Source: Symsagittifera roscoffensis (lineage: Eukaryota; Xenacoelomorpha; Acoela; Convolutidae). Taken from it: 64,000 nt of DNA. The notes beneath the pieces are model-generated. The model had not been told where the DNA came from and did no database searches. It saw only the letters and a program-made list of their open reading frames with translations. A program made the translations under genes and the position numbers. This document shows, one piece after another, positions 23,590 through 34,654 of this stretch (within the stretch, counting starts at the first letter, position 1; each line of letters starts with the position of its first letter). The stretch lies in NCBI RefSeq assembly GCF_963678635.1, contig NC_087069.1, positions 13,174,651 through 13,238,650 of the forward strand, given 5' to 3'.

Positions 23590-26580
23590 GGATGACAGAA
23601 ATATTTTCTCAAGGCGAACCCAATCTTGTAAATGATCCAAAAGAAATTTCTTCCGATACCTCCTCATTACCAGAAAAGTTATCCTTCCATCAACACCTCC
23701 AGTCACCGGTCAAACAGCATCAGCAAAATTTCTCCATAATTTTCCATTTCACTCAGACGGAAGATACCGAGAACTTCAAGGTACAAGTACAACTTTACGC
23801 TTAGATTGAATTTTTTTTAGCACCTCCTCCATTTTCGGCCAACACCTTGACTACAATACCGAATACACGTTTTTCACAAAGAATTTCAAGAACATAAAAT
23901 TCAAATTCTTTTAGAACAAAATTCAACTCTTAAGTTTTAAATAACGGTAAAACTAAAAAAAATAATTTGGTGCATCATCCATTACCATTGTCACCAACAG
24001 ACATCACCGCTCAATCTTCATCCCCTTCATTTATCACAAGAGAACATATAATTAAATACGATAGATATATAAAAAAAACCATAGGTCATGCAACATTTTA
24101 TAACCTCTTTTCAGGACTATCGTACACATGTATCCTTTATTAGTTTTTTACAAAAAATAAACATTTTTCTTATAGTGCATCTTGAACCCTTAAATCACAA
24201 AAACCCTTCGCCCCGAACAGAACCACAAGATCTCCTTGATTGTGAAGATCACCAACAAAAAACACTAAATAAACATGCAATTAACCAGGTCACACAATTT
24301 GAATCTAAACCACAAGATATCGAATCAACAACTGTTTTAGCTACACTTTATTCCAAAGCCGAGCTACAGCTCTAAAAGATTATAAGTTCACTGTAAAAAT
24401 CTCTGAAAAGAAAGTACATTGTTCAGAATTTTCAAATGAAAACAATAGACTCGATCATGAATATTTCTAAAAAAAATTATGTGGAAAGACTATTACACCT
24501 GGAACCTGAAGATTGTAAAACTGAATTCAAACGCTTAAAAATAGTTCAAAATGAAGGGAAAATCGCAAAGCTCAACTTGAACACCACTAAGGTCATACCC
24601 AACTAGAGGATAAATTCACTTATCATGGCGCACACGAACGTTTTATCTATGATTTACATGATAAAAATTGGATACCTTATATTGGAATAAATAATCGGTC
24701 AAAAAGTAAGGCAGACACAAAAAAGTCAGGCTACCAAGAAAAAAAAAACTTTCGATTGAAAATTTCAATTGGAAAAAGTACAATTAAAACGAGATTTAAA
24801 AGAGGATACTATAATATATAAGGGCATTCACTTACATTGCGATTCCACTACAAGAACGCAGGCAACCATTGTTTGGTTCCCTGAAGACACATGTACCACA
24901 TTTCAAGTTGCTAATGTTCACGCAAGAATGATAAAGTTTCAAAAGAAATACTTTATTGAATCCATACTTTTTGATAAAACAAACCCTGGCCAAACAAGAT
25001 AAAACCCAAATCAATATGAAAACATTCATGTAAAAGAAAATAAATTATTACGTTTTCAAACTTACCCTGGAACCGAAGTAGCCTGCAAATACCGCAAACC
25101 ACTTTTCCGAACACAAAACGCATAAAATCTTGTCGAATACGGAAAGGGTTTCAACATAAAAACAGGCAAACTAATTCTACACATGGTCGACCCAAATAGA
25201 AATAGAGAAGCATCTTACATACAGGTATATTCTCATAAAATGGAAACTTTGGAGGAAAAGTTCGTCCAGAAAACAAGGACAGTAAAAGACTGCAAGACCC
25301 TATCGCTAATGATTAACACACATTTTGGAGCAATGCACTATGAATTGTCCTCGATATGAAACTAGATTACACAATACTTAAGATTTTTTTAAGAACTGTC
25401 TGTTTCCGAATTAAAATTACAACATCATTTTTGTGATTTGAAACGAATACAAATTCTACAGTCTCTTGCACTACTAAAAGATCTTTACGTAGTATATCTT
25501 GTGTCAGGCAACCGCTCTAGATTCATTGATTACGGAGAAACATCCTCTGGTTTTACACCTGCACTAACAAAGTTTCAGCAATTTATTTTTTTGAAGACAA
25601 AGATGCTACCAACGCTTACCTATGTTTTATAAAAACAAAGTAGCCAACCTTTTGTAGCCAATCTTTTTGTAGGCACCCTATCACGCTGAGCATGTTTTGA
25701 GGAGATAATTGTCCCACGTAGATCTGAATTTAGCCACAATGAAGTGTAGTTTAATCCAAACTAAGATGAAAATTATCTTATATTCCAATATCCTAACCCA
25801 ACGACATCTTAAAAGAAATTCTCACCTGAAAGCATACGCGCAACCACTCGTAACCCAAACATAGACCTACAATCAATAGATTTTTACTCCAAATCTGATA
25901 TACAACATCACATTCGAGCATAACAGTTTCAAAAATTTCTTACTCAAATGGATACAATCAAAGACAATCAGTCGATGAAACAGCAGACTTTTTGGGTATC
26001 TACCGACAAAATTACAGTGGATATTTTAGTAATTAAATGTACCTAAATGGAGAAAATTATCGCCCACAAGATATTACACCAATTAATATTTTTAGTTTCT
26101 CAAATACAAAAAAGGAACTCCTAGCTTTTTAGGATGGCTCTACTGTATCTTAGAAAAATAACTATATTATACGCAATGGTCAATTTTGAAGGATTCCTTT
26201 TCTCACTATAAAAAGGAATCTATAATAGATGATCAATACACACACAAGTCAATAGACAATCTAGCGTAGCACGCATTTTATTTGCAGAATATTTTGGAAA
26301 ATTTGTCACCTCTATTATTAAAATCTTTCTTGACGCTTAAATTAGCGAGTAAATTAAAAAGTTATTTACAAAACCGCAAGACAATACAATTAGAAAACCT
26401 ATGGCACCATCACATTTACACAGTTGACAAAATAATCACTCTCTATCACTAATCCAACAATATTATAGAAACGGATACTATATTCCAGTAAATTAAAACG
26501 AAGCCCCATACCTCATGTATCACTCAAACAACCCACAAGTGACGACATATATGAGCAAATGGTTGAAAATCCGAAAAAAT
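23590..26580 (+). pseudogene. Env-like region, degenerate
   Basis: Downstream of integrase, where env sits in retrovirus-like elements, several open stretches follow one another: 23592-23804, 24088-24375, 24769-25002 (continuing with stops to about 25350) and 25438-25632. The 24769 segment contains an uninterrupted Arg-Thr-Gln-Ala-Thr-Ile-Val-Trp-Phe-Pro-Glu-Asp-Thr-Cys-Thr block. The 25438 segment contains Leu-Gln-Ser-Leu-Ala-Leu and then Ser-Gly-Asn-Arg-Ser. Together these recall the glycoproteins of chuvirus-type (jingchuviral, class III/gB-like) viruses, which are known to have been captured by insect and crustacean LTR elements. That resemblance is my recollection, unverified. I see no intact signal peptide or membrane anchor. 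It is heavily broken by stops and frameshifts. Confidence 0.45.
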
Positions 26581-26620
26581 TAAATTTTCAATCTCAAAAC
26601 AATCATCTTTTTATCCCACG

Positions 26621-27049
26621 GTGGGCCGCCAAGTTGAATCCCCATTTCTTCCTTTTCCTATCCATCCAATCTCCAACGCCACGGTTCCGTCATTACAATT
26701 TCAGATAGCACCTCTTCCCCCCTTACCCAACTGTTCTTCTAACTCACCACGCATGGACTCAGATGACTCAAATCAAACAGTTCTTAATACCATATCTATT
26801 TTTAAAAATTCCGAAGTTGAAACTCCCGATGAATTCCTTGACTCTGAATCAAATCCCTTTTATTTTTCTCAACATTCTTTTCAATCCATAACTCCCCCTA
26901 TCCCTGTTGAACCCTCTTTTTACCCTTTCTCGCATACTGAAGCTACCCCTATGCTTTCTCCTCTCTCAAGTAATCCAGCCGATGCACCTAGCCCAGTCAC
27001 GGACGACCGATCAACAAGAGCATGTTTTGATGAATTTATTAGTTACTAG
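26621..27049 (+). pseudogene. Pro/Ser-rich open frame of the LTR element
   Basis: A 142-codon uninterrupted stretch, the longest in the element's 3-prime half, opening at a GTG rather than ATG. It is rich in Pro, Ser, Phe, Asp and Glu (for example Ser-Ile-Thr-Pro-Pro-Ile-Pro) and has no recognisable fold, signal peptide or membrane segment. It looks like a disordered N-terminal part of a protein continuing in the next segment. Function unknown. It may belong to the element or to a nested insertion. Confidence 0.4.
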
Positions 27050-27299
27050 AAGCATATTGAAAAAAACACAAATATTTTCTTAATAATCCATCAACTAACC
27101 CACTCCGCATCCACCTCTGCATCTTCTATCACTTCTGTCCATATTGCACCCACGCGTGTACACAGAGTTTTCATGAAACGAAAACACTCACATTCTAATC
27201 CGTAATTTTTGATTAGGCGCCCATAATCATCCCTACTCTATTCCCACCACCCACATCGTACTAATACATCAAAATTTTTGATGGAGAACGTTTACTTTT

Positions 27300-28260
27300 T
27301 CCCCCAATATACCTATTACAACGGCGAGAACGCAGCCCAACGAGCGCAACATGTTGATGAACCTTCCCTACTCCCCACATTATCATGGATTTTTTACTAG
27401 CACTAACCCTCTAAAAGTACCCCTAAGAAAGAATCCCGACGATAACGAAGTTTCTGACTCTATCATCCACCATTTAATCACTGCACTTCACCTTAACCAA
27501 TTTACAAAAAATTGACTAAGCCAAGCACTAAATGGATTCCTTGCACAAAAAGCTAACGTATACCCTATAAACAAATACAATCATGCTGTTATTAGATATA
27601 TTGTAGATTCACCATATGACACTGACCCTAATATCAACGCAAAAATAGCCGAAAAGTCATTCATCAAATCAGAGTATAGTTTCCATCTCGATAGTACTAT
27701 TGAAAATTTGATCAAATTATAGATCACGCACTAACAAACACTAAAGCTTACGAATCTTTCTTTAGTAAGTATGATCACTTTGCACTTACATTTAACTTCC
27801 TAACAACAAAACAAAGAGGTATTTACTGTTCACATGAAGTCATGTTGAAATTTAAACAAACAAACACTTACACTTAATATCGATTCATCCAACGACACTT
27901 TCTCCACAGTTCACCATCCGCAACCCACATCCACATCACCGCTTGTTGTTCAATATTTCTATATACACATTCCCTTACTTCCTAAAACGTACATATTTTT
28001 TCTACAACAACTAGCTTTCACGGACTCCTCTGTAATTACGACCCCGTTCGTCAGATGTACATCTTCTGCCCCTCAACTACACCTTCCCAACGAAGATTTC
28101 TGCACCGCACGAATATATGCAACCCATCGAAATAGCCCTATTGGAAAATATCCTTAACTCAAATTTAACCATACATTTTATAACCTTATGCAAAACTCTA
28201 ACCACGAGTTTTCAGCTGTCACCGATGAACCGATGAATTCATATCATCACAGCGCTTGAG
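27300..28260 (+). pseudogene. Unknown coding-like region downstream of env-like region
   Basis: Open stretches with protein-like composition follow each other with few breaks: near 27345-27530 (Pro-His-Tyr-His-Gly-Phe-Phe, then Ser-Ile-Ile-His-His-Leu-Ile), 27550-27720 (Asn-Lys-Tyr-Asn-His-Ala-Val-Ile) and 27723-27880 in a shifted frame (Ala-Tyr-Glu-Ser-Phe-Phe-Ser-Lys-Tyr-Asp). I do not recognise the family. Its place after env and before the 3-prime LTR makes it an accessory frame of the element or a captured gene. Confidence 0.4.
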
Positions 28261-29886
28261 TTTTTTTTGGCACCACCTTGCACTAAATTGCAATACGCAT
28301 GCTTGCCAACATATTTAATAACTTCCAACACAATTAAAAATAACTTTCCCCATAGATTTTTTCCGACCCAGAATTTTCTCAAGTATGAGTTTTTATTCCT
28401 ACTAATCCCACAAAATCAAACCGCCCACCATTTTACACGTGTCTTTCGCCTTTTCCTTTTATTTTTGACCAGTCAATCATTTAAAAGAATAGATTCAGAA
28501 TAAAAGAAGTAAATTCAAACTCTATTTAGACGTTTCTAACTTTAATCTAGTATGTACCATAAACTTTATCAGTGTAAAATTGATACCAAAGCAATCAATT
28601 ATTGAAAATGCTGTAAACTCAAACTACTAAGAAATTTTTTATAAAATATGAGTTCTCTCAAATCAATCGCCCACATTTCACGCACTCTGTCCAGTAAAAT
28701 CAAGTAACTCGACCACGTACAATTGTTAAATAAAGGCATTTCTTGTTACACAAACTAACTGATAACCATTCTAACTCGCCTTCACGCTTTTTCCAAATTT
28801 TCCTCTATACCGGTTGAAAGGAATTATAAATCAGCTTAAACTAACCAACACAGCTTACTAATGCTACAAAACTAACCGCATGTATGAGAAAATCGCATGG
28901 TAGCCAAACCAGATTAAACCCAGATTAAAATTGGATAAGGTCTTTTTTTGAAACAAACTTTCAAGTTTTGTCAAAAGCACTTGAAACACCAAAAAAACAG
29001 AAGAGCAACACAAAACATAACAATAAGTTTTTGACAAAAGGACAAAAACAAAGAACAAAAGAGAAAAGCATCTGACAAAAAATAACAAAAAAAATTAACA
29101 CAAAAAAGCGACTCTGCTAAGAGAGACGGTAAAATTATACTGCCGCAACTGGCCTAACCCACCAGTTAAGGACGTCCCAAACATGCTAAATAGCTGGCCT
29201 CACCACCCGCGCTACATCACGCTTAAGACACGCAGTCTCATTTTTGATGAGAGTAGCTCTAGATTCAGCGACTCTTTACAATAACCGAACTAATAAAACG
29301 CTTTTGCGACAACAACTAAAAACACTGAACTCACTGAAAATATAGATATACAAAGTAAAAAAGATTCATTGGAGCAAAAGAAACGAGCAGCAAAGGGAGA
29401 TGAAAACTCGATGCTATTCTGACTCTGGAATGGAAAATCTATTGGTTTGTTGCCCTAGTCACAACCCTCACAGGATTTGAAGTGTGGAACCAACGTCGCA
29501 GCGAAGATACCCAATACATATGAATTCTAGTCACTCGGCGCTTCATACAGAGAAGTCAAGCGCTATCTCGCTATTCGATGTATAGTTGAGAATTCAACTA
29601 GTCTCACTATAACTTAACGAAATGGACACATCGTTTTATAAATCTGAAATCTTAACACGACCACTCATCACGATCTGGGTACACAAGACCCACTTCTGAA
29701 GAACGAGCAATGTACATCTTCGTTCTCTATGAAAACAACTACTACTCCAGACGAGCAACTGTTTCTTTTTCCTCTTCACGCATCCATTGCTTTAAAAGAA
29801 TCGACTTCAAGAATCAAGAATTTTCTCCATCCATCCTCCACGACAAGAATTAGTAAGTTTTAAAAAAATCTCTAAACCCGGATGGG
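28261..29886 (+). other. 3-prime noncoding part of the LTR element
   Basis: No recognisable coding region. A GC-richer patch at 29140-29260 interrupts the A/C-rich background. The bases directly before the 3-prime LTR (GGATGGG, 29880-29886) are purine-rich and could be the remnant of a polypurine tract. Confidence 0.45.
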
Positions 29887-30275
29887 TGAAACCAGTTTAA
29901 AACTAGTATTTATATCCAATTATATTATTGATAAAATTATCTCTATAAAATACTTCCTACTAACCAATCATGATCCATAACTAACACTTACAATAATTTG
30001 TGAGGCAAAACTTTTTTTAGTTTCAGCCAGAACAGAATTAATTTAACTTAGCAAGCAGTTGCTCTTCTTCAGAACAGTTTCTGATGTTTTATCTCGCATA
30101 TACCATTAAAACACTATATCTTTTGAGATTAGGAGATATAAGAACAAGATTAAGATCGGTATTAGAATAAGAAGCTGCACGAATCTTTCCGGCCGAAAAT
30201 TAGATAGCTAGACGAACAGATGGTGTACCATATCTGAAATTACGCCATGAGTGAGCGACTCCGGTCTTAAGCTCA
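29887..30275 (+). repeat. 3-prime LTR (389 bp)
   Basis: Begins TGAAACCA and ends TTAAGCTCA, aligning with 12487-12878. It is followed by CAAT (30276-30279), matching the bases before the 5-prime LTR. Confidence 0.85.
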
Positions 30276-30422
30276 CAATTTTAATTTATTTGCAGGGGAT
30301 TTTGATGCTTCATCAAGTAATAGCAATCTAATCTATTTTAATTGAATATAATAAAATATTTTTCACTTTTATCGACACCGACTAAAACACTCAAATGCAA
30401 TCAGATTTTTATTCAAGCTAAC

Positions 30423-30867
30423 CGGGCCGACCTCGTGGTTTTATGTTCATACTTAAAAAGTCTGAATTGATCCGCGTGCGGGCCGAAAGTTCAGAGTCGC
30501 CACACAGGTCAAAGTCTGCAAAGTCTGATTATAAATCTGCAAAGTCTGAACATAAAGTCTGCAAAGTCTGAACATAAAGTCTGCAAAGTCTGAATCGTTT
30601 CCGCGTGGCGACCGAAAATTCTTAATTGCCACGCAGGTCAAAAACTGCATTGTTGTAAACACAAGTATGCAAGGTCTGAACATAAGTCTGCAAAGTCTGA
30701 ACATGAGTCTGCAGAGTCTTAAAATAAGTCTGCAAAGTCTGAACATGAGTCTACAAAGTCTGATCAAAATCTGCAAAGTCCTAACCCGGATTTCTTGAGT
30801 TCACACGGCCTGAAAGCAGATTCACTCAGTCCACACGGTCTGAACAAAAAACCACGACCTCGACCCG
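30423..30867. mobile_element. TIR element with AGTCTGCAAA-motif interior (family C), 445 bp
   Basis: The left end CGGGCCGACCTCGTGGTTTT and the complement of the right end, CGGGTCGAGGTCGTGGTTTT, match at about 25 of the first 30 positions. The interior is largely tandem and dispersed AGTCTGCAAAGTCTGAACAT-like copies plus two GC-richer blocks near 30475 and 30600 (GCGGGCCGAAAGTTC and GGCGACCGAAAATTC). Non-coding; open frames across it follow the repeat period. No clear target duplication. Confidence 0.65.
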
Positions 30868-31510
30868 TGTACTCCAGTGCGGGTAAGAATTAGATGCAAT
30901 TTTTGGTTATTAGCCATTTCATTTTTGCCATTTTGCCTCTTTTCTGGGGCTCATTTGCTTATATCCTTTTAGGAACTGCTGAGGAAGTCGTTTTGATTGT
31001 CCACCTAATTTTGTATTAGAGAAACCTTTGTTATCGTCTGTTAACTGAAAAGAACTAGAAAAAAAACAACAATGACTCAAGAAGAAGAAAACCTATCGAA
31101 CAAAAAATATCTTAATTGTATAAATTATTGAATGCGTCAAAACTGGAATTCGTTCAAACCCGAAATTAACAAAACAAACATTTCCCAATGACATTCCGAG
31201 ATAAACCACCCAAATGACCTGAAAAAAAAGGCCTGACAAAGCCCAAAATTAAATTGAAGTGGACTATGGGACTTTGACACAGGAGAAAGATAATTGTTTT
31301 AACCTAAGAGTCTCAAATGTCACCTACTTCAATTCAGTCTGGCTAACGTTTCTAGTTCTGTTTTGACCAATAGCAAAGGAACTCTGGCCTGCTTTTTTTT
31401 TCAAAGCAAGTTTGCAGATGATTCAAGGCATTAACAAATATAAGTCAAAATCGTAGTTCATCGGACGTGAAATATATTTGTGAAGAAAATTGGCCATAGC
31501 TCATAATAAC
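30868..31510. other. No recognisable feature
   Basis: AT-rich spacer between two TIR elements; nothing coding or repeated recognised. Confidence 0.45.
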
Positions 31511-32230
31511 GAGTGCTGATTTAAATTATCCGGACAAAACGCATAAATGTAGAAATTTAAAACGCGTTTTTCTCAAAATGGGTTAGCTTTAGTTAAAAAA
31601 GGACGAGGACAAAACTTGCTTCGAAATTTAGCAGATTGAATATAAAGCAAATGGTTTTATGAAACTCGGGCCCAAATTTAACCTCTAACATGGATCATTT
31701 TAGACTTAATCAATCAAAAAATATGTCAAAACTACAAAATCAAATACGGCTAAAATTATATCAAAATGAAAATTTTACATGTCTCAACAAAGCTTTAAAA
31801 GAGTATAGTTTCCAAAAACTTGGAAGACATTACCCTTCTTAAGCGAAACGTTTAAAAAATTGTTTTTGAGTAAAAGATATGTTTTTATCTAGTAAAAGTG
31901 ACCTTTGTGTCTATCAAACAAAAATAAACTAAATTTTATGATGTTTTGGCGAGCATACTCGTAAACTTTGTTGAGCCCTGTAAAAGGCTCAAATCAATAT
32001 AATTTCTAAGTAATTGCGTTCGTAGTTTTTGTGTAAATTTTAATTGACTAAAAAAACTAAAATGATACGTTTTTGCTGTAAAATTTTGGGCCCGAATTTT
32101 GAAAAATATACTGCACCATAATAACTTAAGCAACTTTGCTCGCTTACCTAATATCAATCCAATTTGAGAAAAACGCGTTTTCAATATCAACTTTTTTTCG
32201 TTTTTGTCCGAATAATTTAAGTCAGCACTG
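31511..32230. mobile_element. Tc1/mariner-like foldback MITE, 720 bp
   Basis: The left arm beginning GAGTGCTGATTTAAATTAT is the inverted complement of the right arm ending ATAATTTAAGTCAGCACTG. Complementarity continues through GAAAAACGCGTTTT and TTGGGCCCGAA-like blocks to about 31680 and 32085, a TIR of roughly 150-180 bp. The right terminus CAGTGCTG next to TA is the Tc1/mariner pattern. The left flank has a near match only. No transposase frame. Confidence 0.65.
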
Positions 32231-32650
32231 TATTTCCGCTCCTTACTCACTTTCAAATTTTTGATCTTTTTTTGCTATACCATCGTTCTTATACCATCAA
32301 CTAATACCATAGCCTAACTTTTGAATATTGGTTGCAAGTTTTTCTGCTACCCATGAAACCGACAAATAAAAACATGAGTCACAACTCATTATAGATTTTA
32401 GTTGATTGAATTTCTGAATGCATGCTAATCCAACTTTCATGAGCGGGAGAGACCGATGTTTTTCTTTTTTTAATCAGCAAAAATACCTGTATATTTTTAA
32501 AGTTTCTGCCTATTGTAACCCAATTTTTGACCCAATTTGCCCCTGGTGTATAATTCAATGAATTCTATAGAAAATATCCAAATTATTTTGACAGCTGTCA
32601 AAAACGAACCCTCTGAAAGTATGTTAAAATATAAGTAGCAATCTAATTAT
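32231..32650. other. No recognisable feature
   Basis: AT-rich spacer before the first full family F repeat. Confidence 0.4.
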
Positions 32651-33079
32651 TGTTCCGGCTTTCGCTACGAAAGTAACGGAATATTTGTGCTCGGAGAGGG
32701 GTTTTTTTTTCTTCAGACAAATTTCGACTTTTTAACGTTAAGTTACGGGGGTATAAAGATAGCCATTTTGTCCAATTTGGGTTAATTAACGCGCGATATA
32801 ATTCGCGCTATTAACGCGTGAGCGGAGAGTTAATCCGTCTTAGAAATCGTTCCAAATTGGTTGAAAAAAGCTTATTTGCCATAATTGATTTGTTACAAGG
32901 AGCGAAATCTATCCTTTTGTACATTATATGGCGTGTGGGGGATAATTTTCATAAAAAATTTCAAATTTTAGAAAAATTTTTTTCCATTTTGTTTTTTCTT
33001 TTATGTTATTACTGCTCCATAAAACCTTAAAATGCGGTCGGAACATTCAGGACTTCGCCCTGATACGAGCAGTCTTGTT
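32651..33079 (+). repeat. Family F repeat, + orientation (internally deleted)
   Basis: Left end TGTTCCGG then CTTTCGCTACGAAAG hairpin; right end AGTCGGAACA... then CGCCCTGATACGAGCAGTC. It lacks the internal CATTTTTGACGG to GATCATTTTT block present in the 35492 copy, hence only 429 bp. It forms an inverted pair with 33187-33527. Confidence 0.75.
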
Positions 33080-33186
33080 CTGTTTTTTTTGTTTTTTTTT
33101 TTCAGTTGTATTTGGAAACCTCTAGAACTTTTCAGGGATACAAGTGTGATATCAAATTAAGCTCTTCCAGCCGTGATTTTAAATCA

Positions 33187-33527
33187 AACAAGACTGCTCG
33201 TATCAGGGCGAAGCCCTGAATGTTCCGACTGCCTTTTAAGGTTTATTGAGCAGCAGTAATAGCATAAAAAAATTGAATGAAATAAAATAAAATGAAAATT
33301 TTTTTTTCTAAAATTTGAAGTTTTTTATGAAAATCATCCCCCCACATGCCATATAGAGTAAAAAAAGAGAGATTTCGTTCCTTGTAACAAATCAATTATG
33401 GCAAATAAGCTTCGTTCAACCAATTTGGAACGATTTATAAGACGGATTAAATCTCCTCTTACGCGTTAATAGCGCGAATCATATCGCGCGTTAATTGACC
33501 CAAATTGCTCAAAATGGCCAAAATGGA
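33187..33527 (-). repeat. Family F repeat, - orientation, truncated
   Basis: Begins AACAAGACTGCTCGTATCAG and carries the perfect CAGGGC-GAA-GCCCTG hairpin. It runs to TTGACCCAAATTGCTC, where the distal part is missing. Together with the preceding + copy it makes a long inverted repeat with a spacer of about 107 bp. Confidence 0.75.
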
Positions 33528-33533
33528 ATTATA

Positions 33534-34565
33534 TTGGAACTATAATAGATTATAATAGATTATAATTTAAACAAATTGATATAAAAATTCGATCAAAAAC
33601 ACAAAATGTGCGAAGTCAACTTTTTCAAATTTTTAGTTGCCAGAGCATGAAAATACAAGATTTTTAGCAACAAAACAAGCTTTTAGGTAATTTTCGAACT
33701 GAATTTCCAGTTTTGTTCCGTGTCTTGTTCTTACGTCATTCTGTGCATTTCAAGACCTCACTCTATCCCATCAGAACTCGAAATAATAAATTTGATTTGA
33801 ATGGGCGGGATAAGCGGCAGGTATGAAAAATGATTTAACTCAACAAAAAAGACTTCGTAAATTTGTTTAATTTGCGTCGTATTGTAATGGGGAGTTGGAT
33901 AATGCCCAAGATCTGATTTACAATAATGATTTACTATGATTTCATTGCATATTTTTGAGCTCAAATCTGGTTTATATTGACAATATTCTTGAATTTTTAC
34001 ATATGTTTTTGCACAAAATCTGATTTACAATGATAATATTTTGTATTTTTGTTGCATATTTTTTGTGCCAAAAATCTTGTTTATATTGTTGATTTGTGTC
34101 GTTTGATTTGAATTCAACTTTTGCTTTGAGTTTTCAAATAGCATGCTTTTAAGAAGAGAAAAATCAATTTTTCTGACAATATAATCAAATTTTTTGACAA
34201 CATAATCGATTTTATTGCAATTTTATGGCAATAGCAATAGTTCTTGTTGCGGTTTTATGGCAAAAACAATAGATTTTATTGCAATTTTTTGGCAAAAACA
34301 AAAGATTTGATTGCAATTTTAATGCGAAAGCAATCGATTTTATTGTGATTTCATGGCAATTTCAGGGCAAAAAAAAGATTTTATTGAGATTATGTGGAGA
34401 TAGAAATACATTTTAGTGGAATTAAATGGCAATATATTCTTGATGAAAATAATCTATTTTCTTTCTATTATAATAGAAAATGTTGCTTAAATTGGTTACA
34501 CATAATCGATTATAATGGCAATAATTTCGGCAACATTTTCTCAATATAATCTATTTTTATCCGAG
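33534..34565. repeat. Cluster of GGCAAAAACAATAGATTTTATTG-type motif copies
   Basis: At about 34190-34430 a roughly 33 bp degenerate unit (ATGGCAAAAACAATAG, TTTTATTGCAATTTT) recurs six or seven times. AATAGATTATAAT-type sequence lies at the left edge (33540-33575) and AATAATCTATTT/ATAATCTATTTT at the right (34440-34560), so the block may be another short TIR element with a motif-filled interior. Sequence between 33580 and 34180 holds looser TTTGTGCC/GATTTACAATGAT repeats. Confidence 0.5.
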
Positions 34566-34654
34566 AAACTTCGGTGCGGGTTAGTTGAGTTAAAAGTTTG
34601 AGGCGCTATGCCTTCGCAAGTTACTCTCAGCGTTTGTTTTATTTTTCTATTTTT

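Larger units (their letters stand above)
12487..30275 (+). mobile_element. 17.8 kb LTR retroelement (Ty3/gypsy-like), decayed, with env-like and extra 3-prime frames
   Basis: Two direct repeats of about 390 bp (12487-12878 and 29887-30275) begin TG and end CA. CAAT lies immediately outside both (12483-12486 and 30276-30279), a 4-bp target duplication. A primer-binding-like site follows the left repeat after two bases. Between them lie degenerate gag, protease, RT, RNase H and integrase in Ty3/gypsy order, then a degenerate env-like region and another coding-like region. Stops and frameshifts are frequent, so it is inactive. The plus strand is visibly rich in A and C and poor in G across most of the element. 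At 17.8 kb it is much longer than typical 5-10 kb Ty3/gypsy elements; at least one nested foldback contributes. Confidence 0.85.

Noticed and set aside
30453-30776. 107-codon minus-strand frame with Leu-Cys-Arg-Leu repeats
   Set aside because: It follows the AGTCTGCAAA repeat inside a TIR element; the periodic peptide is a by-product of the DNA repeat.
33040-33240. CRISPR-like array, suggested by repeated CAGGGC-TTC-GCCCTG palindromes
   Set aside because: The palindromes are the ends of 0.5 kb family F repeats in both orientations, not short repeats with equal-length spacers, and the genome is eukaryotic.
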